Positions 1-11,410 of a DNA stretch of 64,000 nt are shown one piece after another (the stretch's first letter is position 1; every line of letters starts with the position of its first letter). The DNA comes from Butyribacter intestini. GTDB lineage: Bacteria > Bacillota > Clostridia > Lachnospirales > Lachnospiraceae. The DNA lies in NCBI GenBank assembly GCA_001414325.1, contig LLKB01000008.1:3037-67036 (forward strand), given 5' to 3'. The notes beneath the pieces were generated by a model. The model was not told the DNA's origin, made no database searches, and was given only the letters and a program-made list of their open reading frames with translations. The translations under genes were made by a program, and so were the position numbers.

Positions 1-202
<202 letters not shown>

Positions 203-685
203 AAGTTTTGACCTGTCCAAGTAAAACTTGGCATAGACAAAATTTTAATAAATTTTGTCATTAGAAGTTGTTTCACAACTTCGCGTCTGAATTTCATTAA
301 GAAATCCGATTTACCTCGCGTGTTCTTATCTGCATGTGTTAGATAAGAACTTTGAAAATTTATTTTAGAATTTTCAGGGTTGTTTTACTGTTCAATTATC
401 AAGGTTCCAGGTCTTTATCTGACCTTTTTTGCACTGACATTTCTTTATCAGTGTAACCGACTTGCTGTTTGCGTCAGCAATATATATCTTATCACTTTTG
501 CTTTAGCTTGTCAAGAACTTTTTTATTTTATTTTTTGAAATCTTTCAAAAAATAAAATCTTGGAAATCTTTTTGATTTCCTGCTTTCGCACCAACAAGAA
601 ACTTTTTGCTTTCACGCTTTGTTTCTTATCGCTTTTTGCGACAGCGATATGTATCTTACAACATCTTTTCGACATTGTCAAGAAC
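203..685 (-). promoter_or_regulatory. rrn operon leader with tandem promoters
   Basis: This stretch holds no gene; it is the leader of the 16S operon. Two near-identical promoters are visible on the minus strand: TTGACA at 676-681 with TAAGAT at 653-658, and TTGACA at 509-514 with TAAGAT at 486-491, both with 17-bp spacers. Each is followed by a similar short stem (GCTGACGCAAACAGC near 464-480 and CGCTGTCGCAAAAAGCG near 628-646). Further downstream lie a GGTC/GACC hairpin near 410-425 and a CCTTGATAATTGAACAG segment of the type found in clostridial rRNA leaders and spacers, a candidate antitermination or processing signal. The promoters are seen in the sequence; the antitermination role is inferred. 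Confidence 0.8.
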
Positions 686-754
686 TTTTTTCAATCTTTT
701 GTATCTCGTCTCACGACCGTCCAATAAATTGAAATTTAGTGGAATAAACCACAA

Positions 755-842
755 CGGAGAAAGAGGGATTTGAACCCTCGCGCCGCGTGAACGACCTACA
801 CCCTTAGCAGGGGCGCCTCTTCAGCCTCTTGAGTATTTCTCC
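755..842 (-). tRNA. tRNA-Ser (anticodon GCU)
   Basis: The minus strand gives an 88-nt cloverleaf. The acceptor stem is GGAGAAA/TTTCTCC with discriminator G at 755. The anticodon stem CGCCC/GGGTG encloses the loop CTGCTAA, so the anticodon is GCT, reading AGC/AGU serine codons. There is a long variable arm typical of class II tRNAs, and a T arm with GGTTCAAATCC. The 3' CCA is not encoded (TTG follows). A 5' leader hairpin CAGCG/CGCTG lies just upstream at about 845-860. Confidence 0.95.
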
Positions 843-871
843 ATTCAGCGTTTTTCCGCTGAGCAATACCT

Positions 872-900
872 AGTATATCAATTTTATGACTACTTGTCAA
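872..900 (-). promoter_or_regulatory. promoter of the tRNA-Ser gene
   Basis: On the minus strand TTGACA (895-900) and TATACT (872-877) are separated by exactly 17 bp, and the -10 box ends 30 bp before the tRNA. This is a near-consensus vegetative (sigma-A) promoter and makes the tRNA an independent transcription unit rather than a read-through product of the fumarase gene. Confidence 0.85.
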
Positions 901-975
901 TCACTTTTTTTATTTTTTTTATTTTTTATTTGCCCTTTTTGAGCTTATATAACATTTTACTTTACAACATGATAA

Positions 976-1509
976 CTATTTATGTGACTCATACATATTA
1001 TTCTTTTTATTATCTATTACAACTATTGCCGGCAGATTTTCTACTTCGAGTTTTCTTATAGCTTCTGTTCCAAGATCATCATATGCTATTACTTCCGCTT
1101 TTTTTATGCATTTTGATAATAATGCACCGGCCCCACCTATTGCTGCAAAATATACTGCATTATTCTTATACATTGATTCTATGACATTATCTGAACGCTT
1201 TCCTTTGCCAATCATTCCCTTTAATCCATGCTCAAGCAGCAATGGTGTATATTTGTCCATTCGGCTGCTTGTAGTTGGTCCTGCTGAGCCTATGACCTGT
1301 CCTTCTCTCGCCGGAGATGGTCCGAGATAATAAATTATGTTATTCTTAAGTTCAAATGGTATGTTCTCACCATTTTTTATTGCTTCATACATTCTCTTAT
1401 GTGCCGCATCTCTCGCAGTATAGATTGTTCCCGTTATATATACACAATCTCCTGCTTTTAATGAATTTACAATTTCATTATCTATTGGTGCATTTATATA
1501 TCTGTCCAT
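976..1509 (-). CDS. class I fumarate hydratase, beta subunit
   Basis: This is the C-terminal (beta) half of an iron-sulfur, two-subunit hydro-lyase that interconverts fumarate and malate. The 177-residue protein shows the family segments YITGTIYTARDAAHKR, GPSPAREGQVIGSAGPTTS, KGMIGKGKRS and AIGGAGAL, with the catalytic-site GPTTSSRMD near residues 77-85. The start at 1509 is chosen because GAGGG lies six bases before this ATG; the upstream in-frame ATG (1521) overlaps the ribosome binding site. The alpha-subunit gene lies 250 bp upstream in the same direction, a larger gap than usual for this pair. The related L-tartrate dehydratase beta subunit is the main alternative, but the length and motifs fit fumarase. 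Confidence 0.88.
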   Translation of the reverse strand: MDRYINAPIDNEIVNSLKAGDCVYITGTIYTARDAAHKRMYEAIKNGENIPFELKNNIIYYLGPSPAREGQVIGSAGPTTSSRMDKYTPLLLEHGLKGMIGKGKRSDNVIESMYKNNAVYFAAIGGAGALLSKCIKKAEVIAYDDLGTEAIRKLEVENLPAIVVIDNKKNNMYESHK

Positions 1510-1758
1510 TTTATCCCTCATTTCCTTATATTTCGTTTAATTATTTTTTCTAAAACTCAATTTTCCTGACTTTTAACATTAAAATATTTCTTGCTTTTGG
1601 CACGGTCAATCTCAAATTTCCATCTGCCATAAAAACATTTTTTGCTCAGAAACAAATTTCAAGCCCTTATATACAATACTTATGAATCACATTTTTGCAA
1701 TATTTTTTGTGCATAGCATATGTAAGCCATAAATTTCAGGTGTGAAAATTTATAATTT

Positions 1759-2601
1759 TTACAATATTCTCTTTTTATGACGGTTTACATGACAGCACAT
1801 ATTTATGGCAACAGGAAGTCCCGCTATATGTGTCGGGTAAGTCTCGATATTTACACCGAGTGCCGTTATCTTTCCCCCAAGTCCACCTGGTCCGATATTA
1901 AGATTGTTTATCTCATCTAAAAGTTCCTTTTCAAGCTCTGCGACATATTCTATGCTGCTTTCACTGTTTATATCTCTTGTAAGTGCTTTTTTGGCAAGCA
2001 GTGCACATTTTTCAAATGTTCCGCCTATTCCTACTCCGACCACCACAGGAGGGCACGCATTTGGTCCTGCAAGCTTTACTGTCTCTATAACGGCATTTTT
2101 AACCCCCTCTATGCCATCGGCTGGCTTTAACATACATACCCTGCTCATATTTTCGCTTCCAAATCCTTTTGGTGCCACAGTTATCTCTACCTTATCACCC
2201 TGAACTATCTCATAATGTATTATTGCTGGTGTGTTGTCTTTTGTGTTTTCTCTTATAAGCGGATCTTTTACTACTGACTTTCTTAGATATCCCTCTGTAT
2301 ATCCCTCTCTGACACCCTGATTTATGGCATCCTCAAGATTTCCGCCTGTTATATGTACTTCCTGACCGACTTTTATAAATACGACTGCCATACCTGTGTC
2401 CTGACATATTGGAATCTGCTCCCTTTCAGCAATTTCCATGTTTTCTTCAAGCTGGCTCAATATTTTTTTCCCAATTTCTGAATTTTCGACTGCTGCCGAA
2501 TTTATTATTTTATTTTTTACATCATCCGAAAGTATATAGTTCGCTTCTATACACATTTCCTTAATGTTCTTTGTGATTTCATCTGTTGAAACTTCTCTCA
2601 T
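1759..2601 (-). CDS. class I fumarate hydratase, alpha subunit
   Basis: This is the [4Fe-4S]-binding catalytic half of the two-subunit fumarase, which pairs with the beta subunit downstream. The 280-residue length matches the family. The three expected cluster cysteines are present: IPICQDTGMA, GPNACPPVVVG and the C-terminal INMCCHVNRH. GPGGLGGKITALGV near the C-terminus is also typical. The longer reading frame starts 14 codons upstream, but GAGGGATAAAATG places the ribosome binding site in front of the methionine of MREVSTDE, so 2601 is preferred. A hairpin separates the gene from gyrA upstream, so it may be transcribed partly by read-through. The substrate could be tartrate, but fumarate is the better guess in this genomic setting. 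Confidence 0.88.
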   Translation of the reverse strand: MREVSTDEITKNIKEMCIEANYILSDDVKNKIINSAAVENSEIGKKILSQLEENMEIAEREQIPICQDTGMAVVFIKVGQEVHITGGNLEDAINQGVREGYTEGYLRKSVVKDPLIRENTKDNTPAIIHYEIVQGDKVEITVAPKGFGSENMSRVCMLKPADGIEGVKNAVIETVKLAGPNACPPVVVGVGIGGTFEKCALLAKKALTRDINSESSIEYVAELEKELLDEINNLNIGPGGLGGKITALGVNIETYPTHIAGLPVAINMCCHVNRHKKRIL

Positions 2602-2645
2602 TTTATCCCTCTTTCTTAGATAAATCTTTTTAATATATTTCAATA

Positions 2646-2671
2646 TAGCCCGGTCATATTAAACCGGGCTA
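2646..2671 (-). terminator. hairpin after gyrA
   Basis: A perfect 9-bp GC-rich stem, TAGCCCGGT/ACCGGGCTA with an 8-nt loop, lies 11 bp past the gyrA stop. No T tract follows on the minus strand, so it may act as a weak terminator or as an mRNA-end stabiliser. Confidence 0.6.
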
Positions 2672-2681
2672 ATAAGATTTA

Positions 2682-5177
2682 TTATTTTATTTCATCTTCC
2701 TCGATAAGACCATTCTCAACTTCTTCAGGAATTGTTTCTCTTACACGAGTCATACTTGCTACAACGACTTCTTTATTTTCCGAATCCATCTCGATCATCT
2801 TTACGCCCGATGTGATACGCCCAAGAACTGACACTTCACTTACCATAAGCTGTATGATTATACCCTCTGTATTGATAATCATAACTTCTGTATCTTCATT
2901 TACGGCTTTGGCTGCAACTACATTACCTGTCTTTTCGGTAATCTTATAGCACTTAATTCCTTTTCCGCCACGGTGCTGTACGGTAAATTCATCTATATCC
3001 GTTCTCTTGCCCATTCCGTACTCTGATACGATAAGCATATGCGTTCCCTGGGTATTTAACTGCATTGCGACTACTTCATCATCATATGAAAGATTCATAC
3101 CTATAACACCCATAGATACTCGTCCTGTCGTTCTTACATCATTTTCATCAAATCTGATACACTGACCATGCTTTGTGACAAGGAAGATGTCCTTTGTATT
3201 GTCAGTGACTTTAACTTCTATCAGATCATCGTCATCCCTGAGGTTTATCGCCTGAAGTCCTGATTTTCTAATATTGGCATATTCCATTATGGATGTTTTC
3301 TTTACAATACCTTTCTTTGTTGCCATAAAGAGATATTTATTTTCGTCATAATCACGGAGCGTTATAACCGCTGTTATCTTCTCTTCTGGCATTAGCTGAA
3401 TAAGGTTGATTATTGCTGTTCCTCTCGCCGTACGGCCACATTCAGGTATCTGATACACCTTAAGCCTATACATTCTTCCTTTGTTTGTAAAGAACATTAT
3501 ATAGTGGTGTGTCGTTGTCATAAGCATATTTTCGATGTAATCATCATCTATCGTCTGCATTCCCTTTATGCCCTTACCGCCACGGTGCTGACTCTTAAAG
3601 TTGTCTACTGACATACGCTTGATATATCCGAGTTTTGTCATTGTGATGACCGTATTTTCGTTTGGTATGAGGTCTTCCATTGATATGTCAAATTCATCAT
3701 ATCCGATAGATGTTCTTCTGTCATCACCGTATTTGTCACGGATTTCAATAATCTCTTTTTTGACAACACCAAGTAATACCTTGCGGTCTGCAAGGATTGC
3801 TCTGTATTCTTCAATTACTTTCTTTAATTCTGCATACTCATTTTCAAGTTTTTCTCTTTCCAGACCTGTAAGTGCACGAAGACGCATCTCGACAATGGAG
3901 TTTGCCTGCGGTTCAGACAGAGAAAATCTCTCCATAAGCTTTTCTTTTGCCTCTGCTGCCGTTTTTGAGGCTCTTATAAGCTGTATTACCTCGTCTATGT
4001 TGTCGAGGGCAATAAGCAGTCCCTCTACGATATGTGCTCTTTCCTCAGCCTTATTTAAGTCATACTGCGTCCTTCTGGTAACGACTTCCTCCTGATGTTT
4101 CAGATAATACTGAAGCATCTGCAAAAGGTTCATTACGACAGGCTCATTATTTACAAGTGCAAGCATGATAACACCAAATGTGTCCTGTAACTGGGTATGC
4201 TTATAAAGCTGGTTAAGAACTATGTTTGGATTTACATCTCGTCTAAGCTCGATACAAATACGCATACCCTCTCGGCTTGTCTCATCTCTAAGGTCTGTTA
4301 TTCCGTCAACTCTCTTATCCCTGTGAAGCTCGGATATTTTTTCTATGAGTTTTGCCTTGTTTACCATGTACGGAAGTTCAGTCACAACAATTCTGTTTTT
4401 GCCGTTTTCCATAGGCTCTATGTTTGAAACAGCACGAACTCTTATCTTGCCCCTTCCTGTTCTATAAGCCTGCTCAATGCCGCTTGTTCCAAGTATCTCT
4501 GCTCCCGTTGGGAAATCAGGTCCTTTTATTATTTTTAATAATTCTTCTATCTCAGTTTCTTTGTCTATCTCATAGTTGTCTATTATCTTTACGACACCGT
4601 CAATAACCTCACGGAGATTGTGAGGCGGAATATTTGTTGCCATACCTACTGCGATACCACTTGTTCCGTTTACAAGAAGATTCGGAAATCTTGACGGAAG
4701 TACAACAGGCTCTTTTTCAGTCTCATCGAAGTTCGGTATAAAATCAACAGTATCTTTCTTGATGTCTCTAAGCATCTCTATTGAAATCTTGCTGAGTCTT
4801 GCCTCAGTGTAACGCATGGCTGCTGCCCCATCACCGTCAACCGAGCCAAAGTTTCCATGTCCGTCAACAAGAGGGTATCTTGTAGACCAGTCCTGAGCAA
4901 GATTTACAAGTGCTCCATAAATAGAGCTGTCACCGTGTGGATGATATTTACCCATAGTATCACCGACAATACGGGCACATTTACGGTGTGGCTTGTCAGG
5001 TCCGTTATTTAATTCTATCATGGCATACATAATACGCCTTTGAACAGGCTTTAGACCGTCCCTTACATCCGGTAAAGCTCTCGCAGCTATTACCGACATT
5101 GCGTAATCTATGTATGAGGTCTCCATGGTCTTTTTAAGGTCAACTTCATTAATCTTATCAAAGATATTTTCGTCCAT
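2682..5177 (-). CDS. gyrA: DNA gyrase subunit A
   Basis: This is the breakage-reunion subunit of DNA gyrase, which introduces negative supercoils together with GyrB. The 831-residue protein has the N-terminal winged-helix/tower domain, the active-site tyrosine Y123 in [12 protein letters not shown], and the C-terminal beta-pinwheel. A GyrA box, [10 protein letters not shown], is followed by a second QHRGGKGIK copy. The GyrA box and the neighbouring gyrB separate it from ParC. The start at 5177 (MDENIF) is chosen because the upstream ATGAGG is the ribosome binding site. In the quinolone pocket, [10 protein letters not shown] has serine at position 84 (E. coli 83) and glycine at 88 (E. coli Asp87), with codon GGA at 4914-4916. 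Confidence 0.97.
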   Translation of the reverse strand: MDENIFDKINEVDLKKTMETSYIDYAMSVIAARALPDVRDGLKPVQRRIMYAMIELNNGPDKPHRKCARIVGDTMGKYHPHGDSSIYGALVNLAQDWSTRYPLVDGHGNFGSVDGDGAAAMRYTEARLSKISIEMLRDIKKDTVDFIPNFDETEKEPVVLPSRFPNLLVNGTSGIAVGMATNIPPHNLREVIDGVVKIIDNYEIDKETEIEELLKIIKGPDFPTGAEILGTSGIEQAYRTGRGKIRVRAVSNIEPMENGKNRIVVTELPYMVNKAKLIEKISELHRDKRVDGITDLRDETSREGMRICIELRRDVNPNIVLNQLYKHTQLQDTFGVIMLALVNNEPVVMNLLQMLQYYLKHQEEVVTRRTQYDLNKAEERAHIVEGLLIALDNIDEVIQLIRASKTAAEAKEKLMERFSLSEPQANSIVEMRLRALTGLEREKLENEYAELKKVIEEYRAILADRKVLLGVVKKEIIEIRDKYGDDRRTSIGYDEFDISMEDLIPNENTVITMTKLGYIKRMSVDNFKSQHRGGKGIKGMQTIDDDYIENMLMTTTHHYIMFFTNKGRMYRLKVYQIPECGRTARGTAIINLIQLMPEEKITAVITLRDYDENKYLFMATKKGIVKKTSIMEYANIRKSGLQAINLRDDDDLIEVKVTDNTKDIFLVTKHGQCIRFDENDVRTTGRVSMGVIGMNLSYDDEVVAMQLNTQGTHMLIVSEYGMGKRTDIDEFTVQHRGGKGIKCYKITEKTGNVVAAKAVNEDTEVMIINTEGIIIQLMVSEVSVLGRITSGVKMIEMDSENKEVVVASMTRVRETIPEEVENGLIEEDEIK

Positions 5178-5283
5178 TTTCATCCTCATTTCTGCATTTT
5201 GCTGATTTTCATACTAATCCTGTGCTGTTTTGCACACAACAAGTTTGTGCAAAGCACAAATCCTGAATATATTGATTTTTACG

Positions 5284-7224
<1,941 letters not shown>

Positions 7225-7255
7225 CTAACTGCATTACTTCTAAATACTCTCCACT

Positions 7256-8341
7256 TTATTTTTCTATCTTTACTGTACCATCTGTCACTTTAAAAATTCT
7301 GTCTAAAGCAAGACTTTTGTCTATAAATTCTTCAAGTCCGGTACAGGTAACTATCGTCTGTATGTCACTTATGCTTTCCATCAAAAAATTTTGTCTGTTC
7401 CTGTCAAGCTCTGACAACACATCATCAAGTAATAATACAGGTGTATCACCTATTATCTTTTTTACAAGTTCTATCTCCGCAAGTTTTAAAGACAAGGCAC
7501 AAGTTCTTTGCTGTCCCTGTGAACCAAATCTGCGAATATCTATATCTCCATTCATGAAACATATATCATCTCTGTGAGGTCCAACACCTGTATTACAAAA
7601 ATGCAAATCCTTTTTTCTTGTCTGCTTAAGCTTGTCTGCAAAATTTTCCCATGATACATCCGGCTCATAAAAAACTTCAACCCGCTCTTTTCCGCCGGTC
7701 AGCCTTGAATTGTATTTAGTCACAATCTCAGAAAGCATCTGTAAAAATTTTGTACGGGTTTTTATTATCCTGATACCATAATTTACAAGCTGTTCGTCCC
7801 ATATATCAAGCGTATCAATAAGTGACGGCTCATAAATCATCTGTTTTAAAAGCTTGTTTCGCTGGTGAAGCACTTTATTGTATTCTCCAAGATCATAAAG
7901 ATATACATTGTCAAGCTGTGACAATTCGAGATTTACAAATCTTCTCCTCTCTGACGGTCCATTCTTGACTATTTTTAAATCCTCCGGTGAAAAAAAGATG
8001 ATATTTACCATGCCTAACAGCTCACTTGACCGTCTGATAGGTATTCCGTCAATCGCAATTCCCTTCGCCTTATTTTTTCTAAGATGCATATCTATACGGT
8101 GTGACACTCCACGCTTGGTTATAAACATACGGATATGAGCTTCGTCACAGCCTATTTTTATGAGTTCCTTATCATTACTTCCCTTATGAGATTTGGTAGT
8201 TCCGGCTACAAAGACAGATTCCAGTATGTTGGTTTTTCCCTGAGCATTGTCACCATACAAAATATTAGTATGCTCATGAAAATCAAGTCTGGCAGAATCA
8301 TAATTTCTGAAATTTCCCACCTCTATTGAATCAATCTTCAT
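7256..8341 (-). CDS. recF: DNA replication/repair protein RecF
   Basis: RecF is an SMC-like ABC ATPase that loads RecA at single-strand gaps together with RecO and RecR. The 361-residue protein begins with the family N-terminus MKIDSIEVGNFRNY, has Walker A GDNAQGKTN (about residues 34-42), the signature region RRFGSQGQQRT, and Walker B VLLLDDVLSELD. The ribosome binding site AAGGTGG lies just before the ATG. It sits between the S4-domain gene (11 bp upstream) and gyrB, and is probably co-transcribed with dnaN and yaaA. Confidence 0.96.
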   Translation of the reverse strand: MKIDSIEVGNFRNYDSARLDFHEHTNILYGDNAQGKTNILESVFVAGTTKSHKGSNDKELIKIGCDEAHIRMFITKRGVSHRIDMHLRKNKAKGIAIDGIPIRRSSELLGMVNIIFFSPEDLKIVKNGPSERRRFVNLELSQLDNVYLYDLGEYNKVLHQRNKLLKQMIYEPSLIDTLDIWDEQLVNYGIRIIKTRTKFLQMLSEIVTKYNSRLTGGKERVEVFYEPDVSWENFADKLKQTRKKDLHFCNTGVGPHRDDICFMNGDIDIRRFGSQGQQRTCALSLKLAEIELVKKIIGDTPVLLLDDVLSELDRNRQNFLMESISDIQTIVTCTGLEEFIDKSLALDRIFKVTDGTVKIEK

Positions 8342-8352
8342 AACATTCCACC

Positions 8353-8565
8353 TTACTCCCCGATAACAGTAACTTGCTTTCCGTCATACTCAAATACATC
8401 CTGAGGATAAAGTTTTCTTCCCCTTCTTGTATCAACTTCGCCATTAACTTTAACCTCACCATTTTGAACGACTATCTTTGCTTCAACACCTGATGATACA
8501 AGATTTGCAAGTTTAAGAGCCTGACCAAGTTTTATAAATTCATCACTAATCTGTATTGCTTCCAT
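8353..8565 (-). CDS. yaaA: small S4-domain RNA-binding protein (YaaA type)
   Basis: This 70-residue protein is a single S4 RNA-binding fold: FIKLGQALKLANLVSSGVEA then VQNGEVKVNGEVDTRRGRKL, the motif that follows the strand-turn-strand of S4 domains. Proteins of this type lie between dnaN and recF in many Firmicutes and are implicated in ribosome assembly; the role here is by family. The ATG at 8565 is preceded by GGAGGCTGAA; the longer frame would start at a TTG inside that site. Confidence 0.9.
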   Translation of the reverse strand: MEAIQISDEFIKLGQALKLANLVSSGVEAKIVVQNGEVKVNGEVDTRRGRKLYPQDVFEYDGKQVTVIGE

Positions 8566-8582
8566 TTCAGCCTCCAATCATT

Positions 8583-9683
8583 TTAATTAAAATTAACAGG
8601 TAATATGAGATAAATATAGCTTTCATCCTTATCTCTGATAAAGCACGGAGCTTTTGGATTTATCATATAAAGCGTAATCTCCTCATCATCTATAACCCTT
8701 AATGCATCAATTAAGAATCGTGGATTAAAGCCGATAAGAATATCTTTACCTTCCTTAACTGCATCTATTTCTTCATCCATAGAACCAATAGACGAATTCA
8801 TTGCAAGTCCCATACTATTGTCCTTTATATCAATAATAACAGGTTTCTTTTCAGATTCCTTCATGAGAAGAGTTGTTCTGTCAATACTGTCGAGCATTTC
8901 TTTTTTATTTACAGTAATCTTAGTTTCATAATCACTTGAAAGCATCTTATCTATTTTATAATACTCACCCTCTATAAGTCTTGAGAGAACTACTGTATTT
9001 TCAAATTCAAAAAGTATATGCTTGTCCGTAAAATAAATCTTAACAATATCATCAACACCTCCATTAAGAATCTTGTTAATCTCAATGAGCGTTTTACCTG
9101 GAATAATAACGCTGATATTGTCATAGGAGTTGTTTAACTCAACATTTCTTATAGATATTCTATGTCCATCAAGAGAAACAACCTTTAATTTATTATCAGT
9201 AATCTCAAATAATTCGCCTGTCATAACTTTAGTATTTTCATTATCAGAAATACTAAAGACAGTCTGTCTGATAATATCTTTAAGCGTAAATTGAGATATT
9301 TCTACATGTTTTTCTTTAACAATCTGTGGGAGGTATGGAAATTCATCTGTAGGTTTAGCTGCAATATTGAACTTTGCCTTTCCACATTTAATAAATAATT
9401 GATAGTTTTCATTAACATTAATCTCTACCTGCTCAGATGGTAATTTACGAATAATGTCTGAAAATACTTTTGCTCCTATAGCAACATTACCTTCTTCAAC
9501 AATTTGACCTTCAATTACAGTTTCAATACCAATCTCAAGGTCATTGGCAATAAGCTTAATAATATTATTCTCAGCTTCAATAACAAGACATTCTAAGATT
9601 GCCATAGTTGATTTCCCCGGAATAGCTTTAAGAACAATATTTATACCATCGAGTAATTTACTTTTATCACAAATGATGTTCAT
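8583..9683 (-). CDS. dnaN: DNA polymerase III sliding clamp (beta subunit)
   Basis: DnaN forms the dimeric ring that tethers DNA polymerase III to its template. The 366-residue length is standard. The three clamp domains are recognisable: N-terminal MNIICDKSKLLDGINIVLKAIPGKSTMAILE, central ISDNENTKVMTGELFEITDNKL with VSLDGHRISIR, and C-terminal IGFNPRFLIDALRVI with the end LPVNFN. The ribosome binding site GGGAG lies 9 bp before the ATG. The gene follows dnaA, with part of the origin between the two. Confidence 0.96.
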   Translation of the reverse strand: MNIICDKSKLLDGINIVLKAIPGKSTMAILECLVIEAENNIIKLIANDLEIGIETVIEGQIVEEGNVAIGAKVFSDIIRKLPSEQVEINVNENYQLFIKCGKAKFNIAAKPTDEFPYLPQIVKEKHVEISQFTLKDIIRQTVFSISDNENTKVMTGELFEITDNKLKVVSLDGHRISIRNVELNNSYDNISVIIPGKTLIEINKILNGGVDDIVKIYFTDKHILFEFENTVVLSRLIEGEYYKIDKMLSSDYETKITVNKKEMLDSIDRTTLLMKESEKKPVIIDIKDNSMGLAMNSSIGSMDEEIDAVKEGKDILIGFNPRFLIDALRVIDDEEITLYMINPKAPCFIRDKDESYIYLILPVNFN

Positions 9684-10030
9684 TGTGTATAACTCCCTTC
9701 AAAACTTTTTTAGAAAAAAAATAAAAAATAATAATAGTAAATTCAGCAGTAGCAGCAGTAGGGGGTGTTGATAAGTTGAAAAGTACCTCAAACCACTGTG
9801 GATACTGAATTAGTCAGTATGGATAACTATCTTAACAAAATCTGAATTGATGTTGATAACTGCTAAATTATCCACAATTACAAAAGTGAAAATTGGGAAA
9901 ATGTTAATCTGTATCAACAAAAATTGTCGATATGTCAATTTTATATCAACAAACATATACAGATTACATCCATAGTCGGATATAAACTGTAAATGTTATT
10001 ACTTATATAAAGTAAAACTTAATTAAAAGA
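9684..10030. other. oriC, dnaA-dnaN side
   Basis: This 347-bp gap carries one perfect DnaA box, TTATCCACA at 9868-9876 (plus strand). One-mismatch boxes lie at 9766-9774, 9797-9805, 9818-9826 and 9851-9859. The left part is A/T-rich. With the larger box cluster on the far side of dnaA this forms a bipartite origin of the Bacillus/Clostridium kind, where the DnaA-DnaN gap usually contains the unwinding element. Which side unwinds here is not decided by reading. Confidence 0.8.
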
Positions 10031-11410
10031 TCATTGAGGGTCAATTTTCTTATTCAGGACATCAAGAGTTTTTATAAGATCCTCATTGTTGTCCGGATCA
10101 TTTAATTTCTTCTCTATTATTTCAATACCATGAAGTATAGTAGAATGATGTCTGTTGCCAAGTTTATTACCAATTTCTGCAAGCGGACTGCTTGTAAGCT
10201 GGCGGCATAAATACATACAGATATGACGAGGAAATGCAATATTTGAATTACGCTTAGTAGACATAAGGTCTTTAACTGTAATTCCAAAATGATCTGCAAC
10301 AGTCTCGGTAATATAATCAATGGTTATTTGTCGTTTCATATTCGGATTTATCATATCTGACAAAGCTTCTTTGGCAAGTTCCATTGTGACTTCTTTGCCG
10401 CATAGGTTTGAAAAAGAGATTACTTTATTTATGGCACCCTGTAACTCTCGTATGTTTGATATTATATTAGAAGCAATGTAATCTAATATAGAATCGTCTA
10501 TAGCAATATTTTCCTCGATGACTTTTTTGCGGAGAATCGCCATTCTTGTCTCATAGGTAGGCGTTTTTATATCAACAGTAAGTCCCATCTCAAAACGGGA
10601 ACGAAGACGTTCTTCTAGCGTAGTCATTGTAGAAGGATGTTTATCGCTGGATATGATAATTTGTTTTCCTAAACCATGAAGATGATTAAATGTATGGAAA
10701 AATTCAAGCTGCGTAGCTTCTTTTCCTTCAATAAACTGAATATCATCTATAAGGAGTACATCAACCGTTCTATATTTATTTCTAAAATCCTGACGTGCCG
10801 TGGAATGTTCATTTTTGCTGTCTCGAACGGCATCAACTATTTCGTTTGTAAAAGTTTCGCTTGTAACATAAACGACCTTTTTGGTCTTGTCGTGCTCCAA
10901 AATATAGTTGGCGATGGCGTGCATCAGATGGGTTTTACCGAGTCCGGCACCTCCATATATAAAAAGAGGGTTGTAAGTATCACCGGGTTCTTCGGCTACT
11001 TTCAAAGATGCAGCATGGGCATAGTCATTGTTGTCGCCGACAATAAAAGTGTCAAAGGTGTAGTTTGGGTTAATGGATGGGTTCAACCTCACTTTTTTTT
11101 CTTCTTTTTCAGGCATATTAGTGGAATTTTTGGCATCAAGCTCAGTTAAAGAAATGTAGGTAAGTTCATAATGAACATTAGTAACTTCTTCAATCGCAAC
11201 AGAAAGAAAAGTGTTGTATTTCTGTTCAATAAACTGTTTGCTGTTGCTTCCAATGCTTGTATCATCTATTAATATGGTAATAGTATTGTCTTTTACGCCA
11301 TACAAACTTAATTTTTTAATGAAAGTACGATAGGATACATCAGAAATATCAAAATCCACTTTCATCCGCTCAAGGATTTCGTCCCATCTTTCATAAAGTT
11401 CATTTTCCAA
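10031..11410 (-). CDS. dnaA: chromosomal replication initiator DnaA
   Basis: DnaA binds DnaA boxes and opens oriC in its ATP form. The protein has domain I (ERWDEILERM onward), a short linker, AAA+ domain III with Walker A GGAGLGKTHL, Walker B VLLIDDIQFIEGKE and sensor RLRSRFEMGL, and the C-terminal helix-turn-helix. The frame opens at an ATG at 11425, but that ATG lies in ATGAGG, the likely ribosome binding site. A TTG nine bases further (11410) gives MENELYERWDEIL, which fits DnaA N-termini better, so a TTG start is proposed. Oddly, the DNA-binding signature reads GNRHHSTILHG instead of the usual GGRDHTTVLHA: the base-contacting aspartate is histidine. Confidence 0.95.
   Translation of the reverse strand: MENELYERWDEILERMKVDFDISDVSYRTFIKKLSLYGVKDNTITILIDDTSIGSNSKQFIEQKYNTFLSVAIEEVTNVHYELTYISLTELDAKNSTNMPEKEEKKVRLNPSINPNYTFDTFIVGDNNDYAHAASLKVAEEPGDTYNPLFIYGGAGLGKTHLMHAIANYILEHDKTKKVVYVTSETFTNEIVDAVRDSKNEHSTARQDFRNKYRTVDVLLIDDIQFIEGKEATQLEFFHTFNHLHGLGKQIIISSDKHPSTMTTLEERLRSRFEMGLTVDIKTPTYETRMAILRKKVIEENIAIDDSILDYIASNIISNIRELQGAINKVISFSNLCGKEVTMELAKEALSDMINPNMKRQITIDYITETVADHFGITVKDLMSTKRNSNIAFPRHICMYLCRQLTSSPLAEIGNKLGNRHHSTILHGIEIIEKKLNDPDNNEDLIKTLDVLNKKIDPQ

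Noticed and set aside
3601..4606. Long plus-strand frames opposite gyrA
   Set aside because: Shadows of the strongly conserved gyrA coding sequence with no independent evidence.
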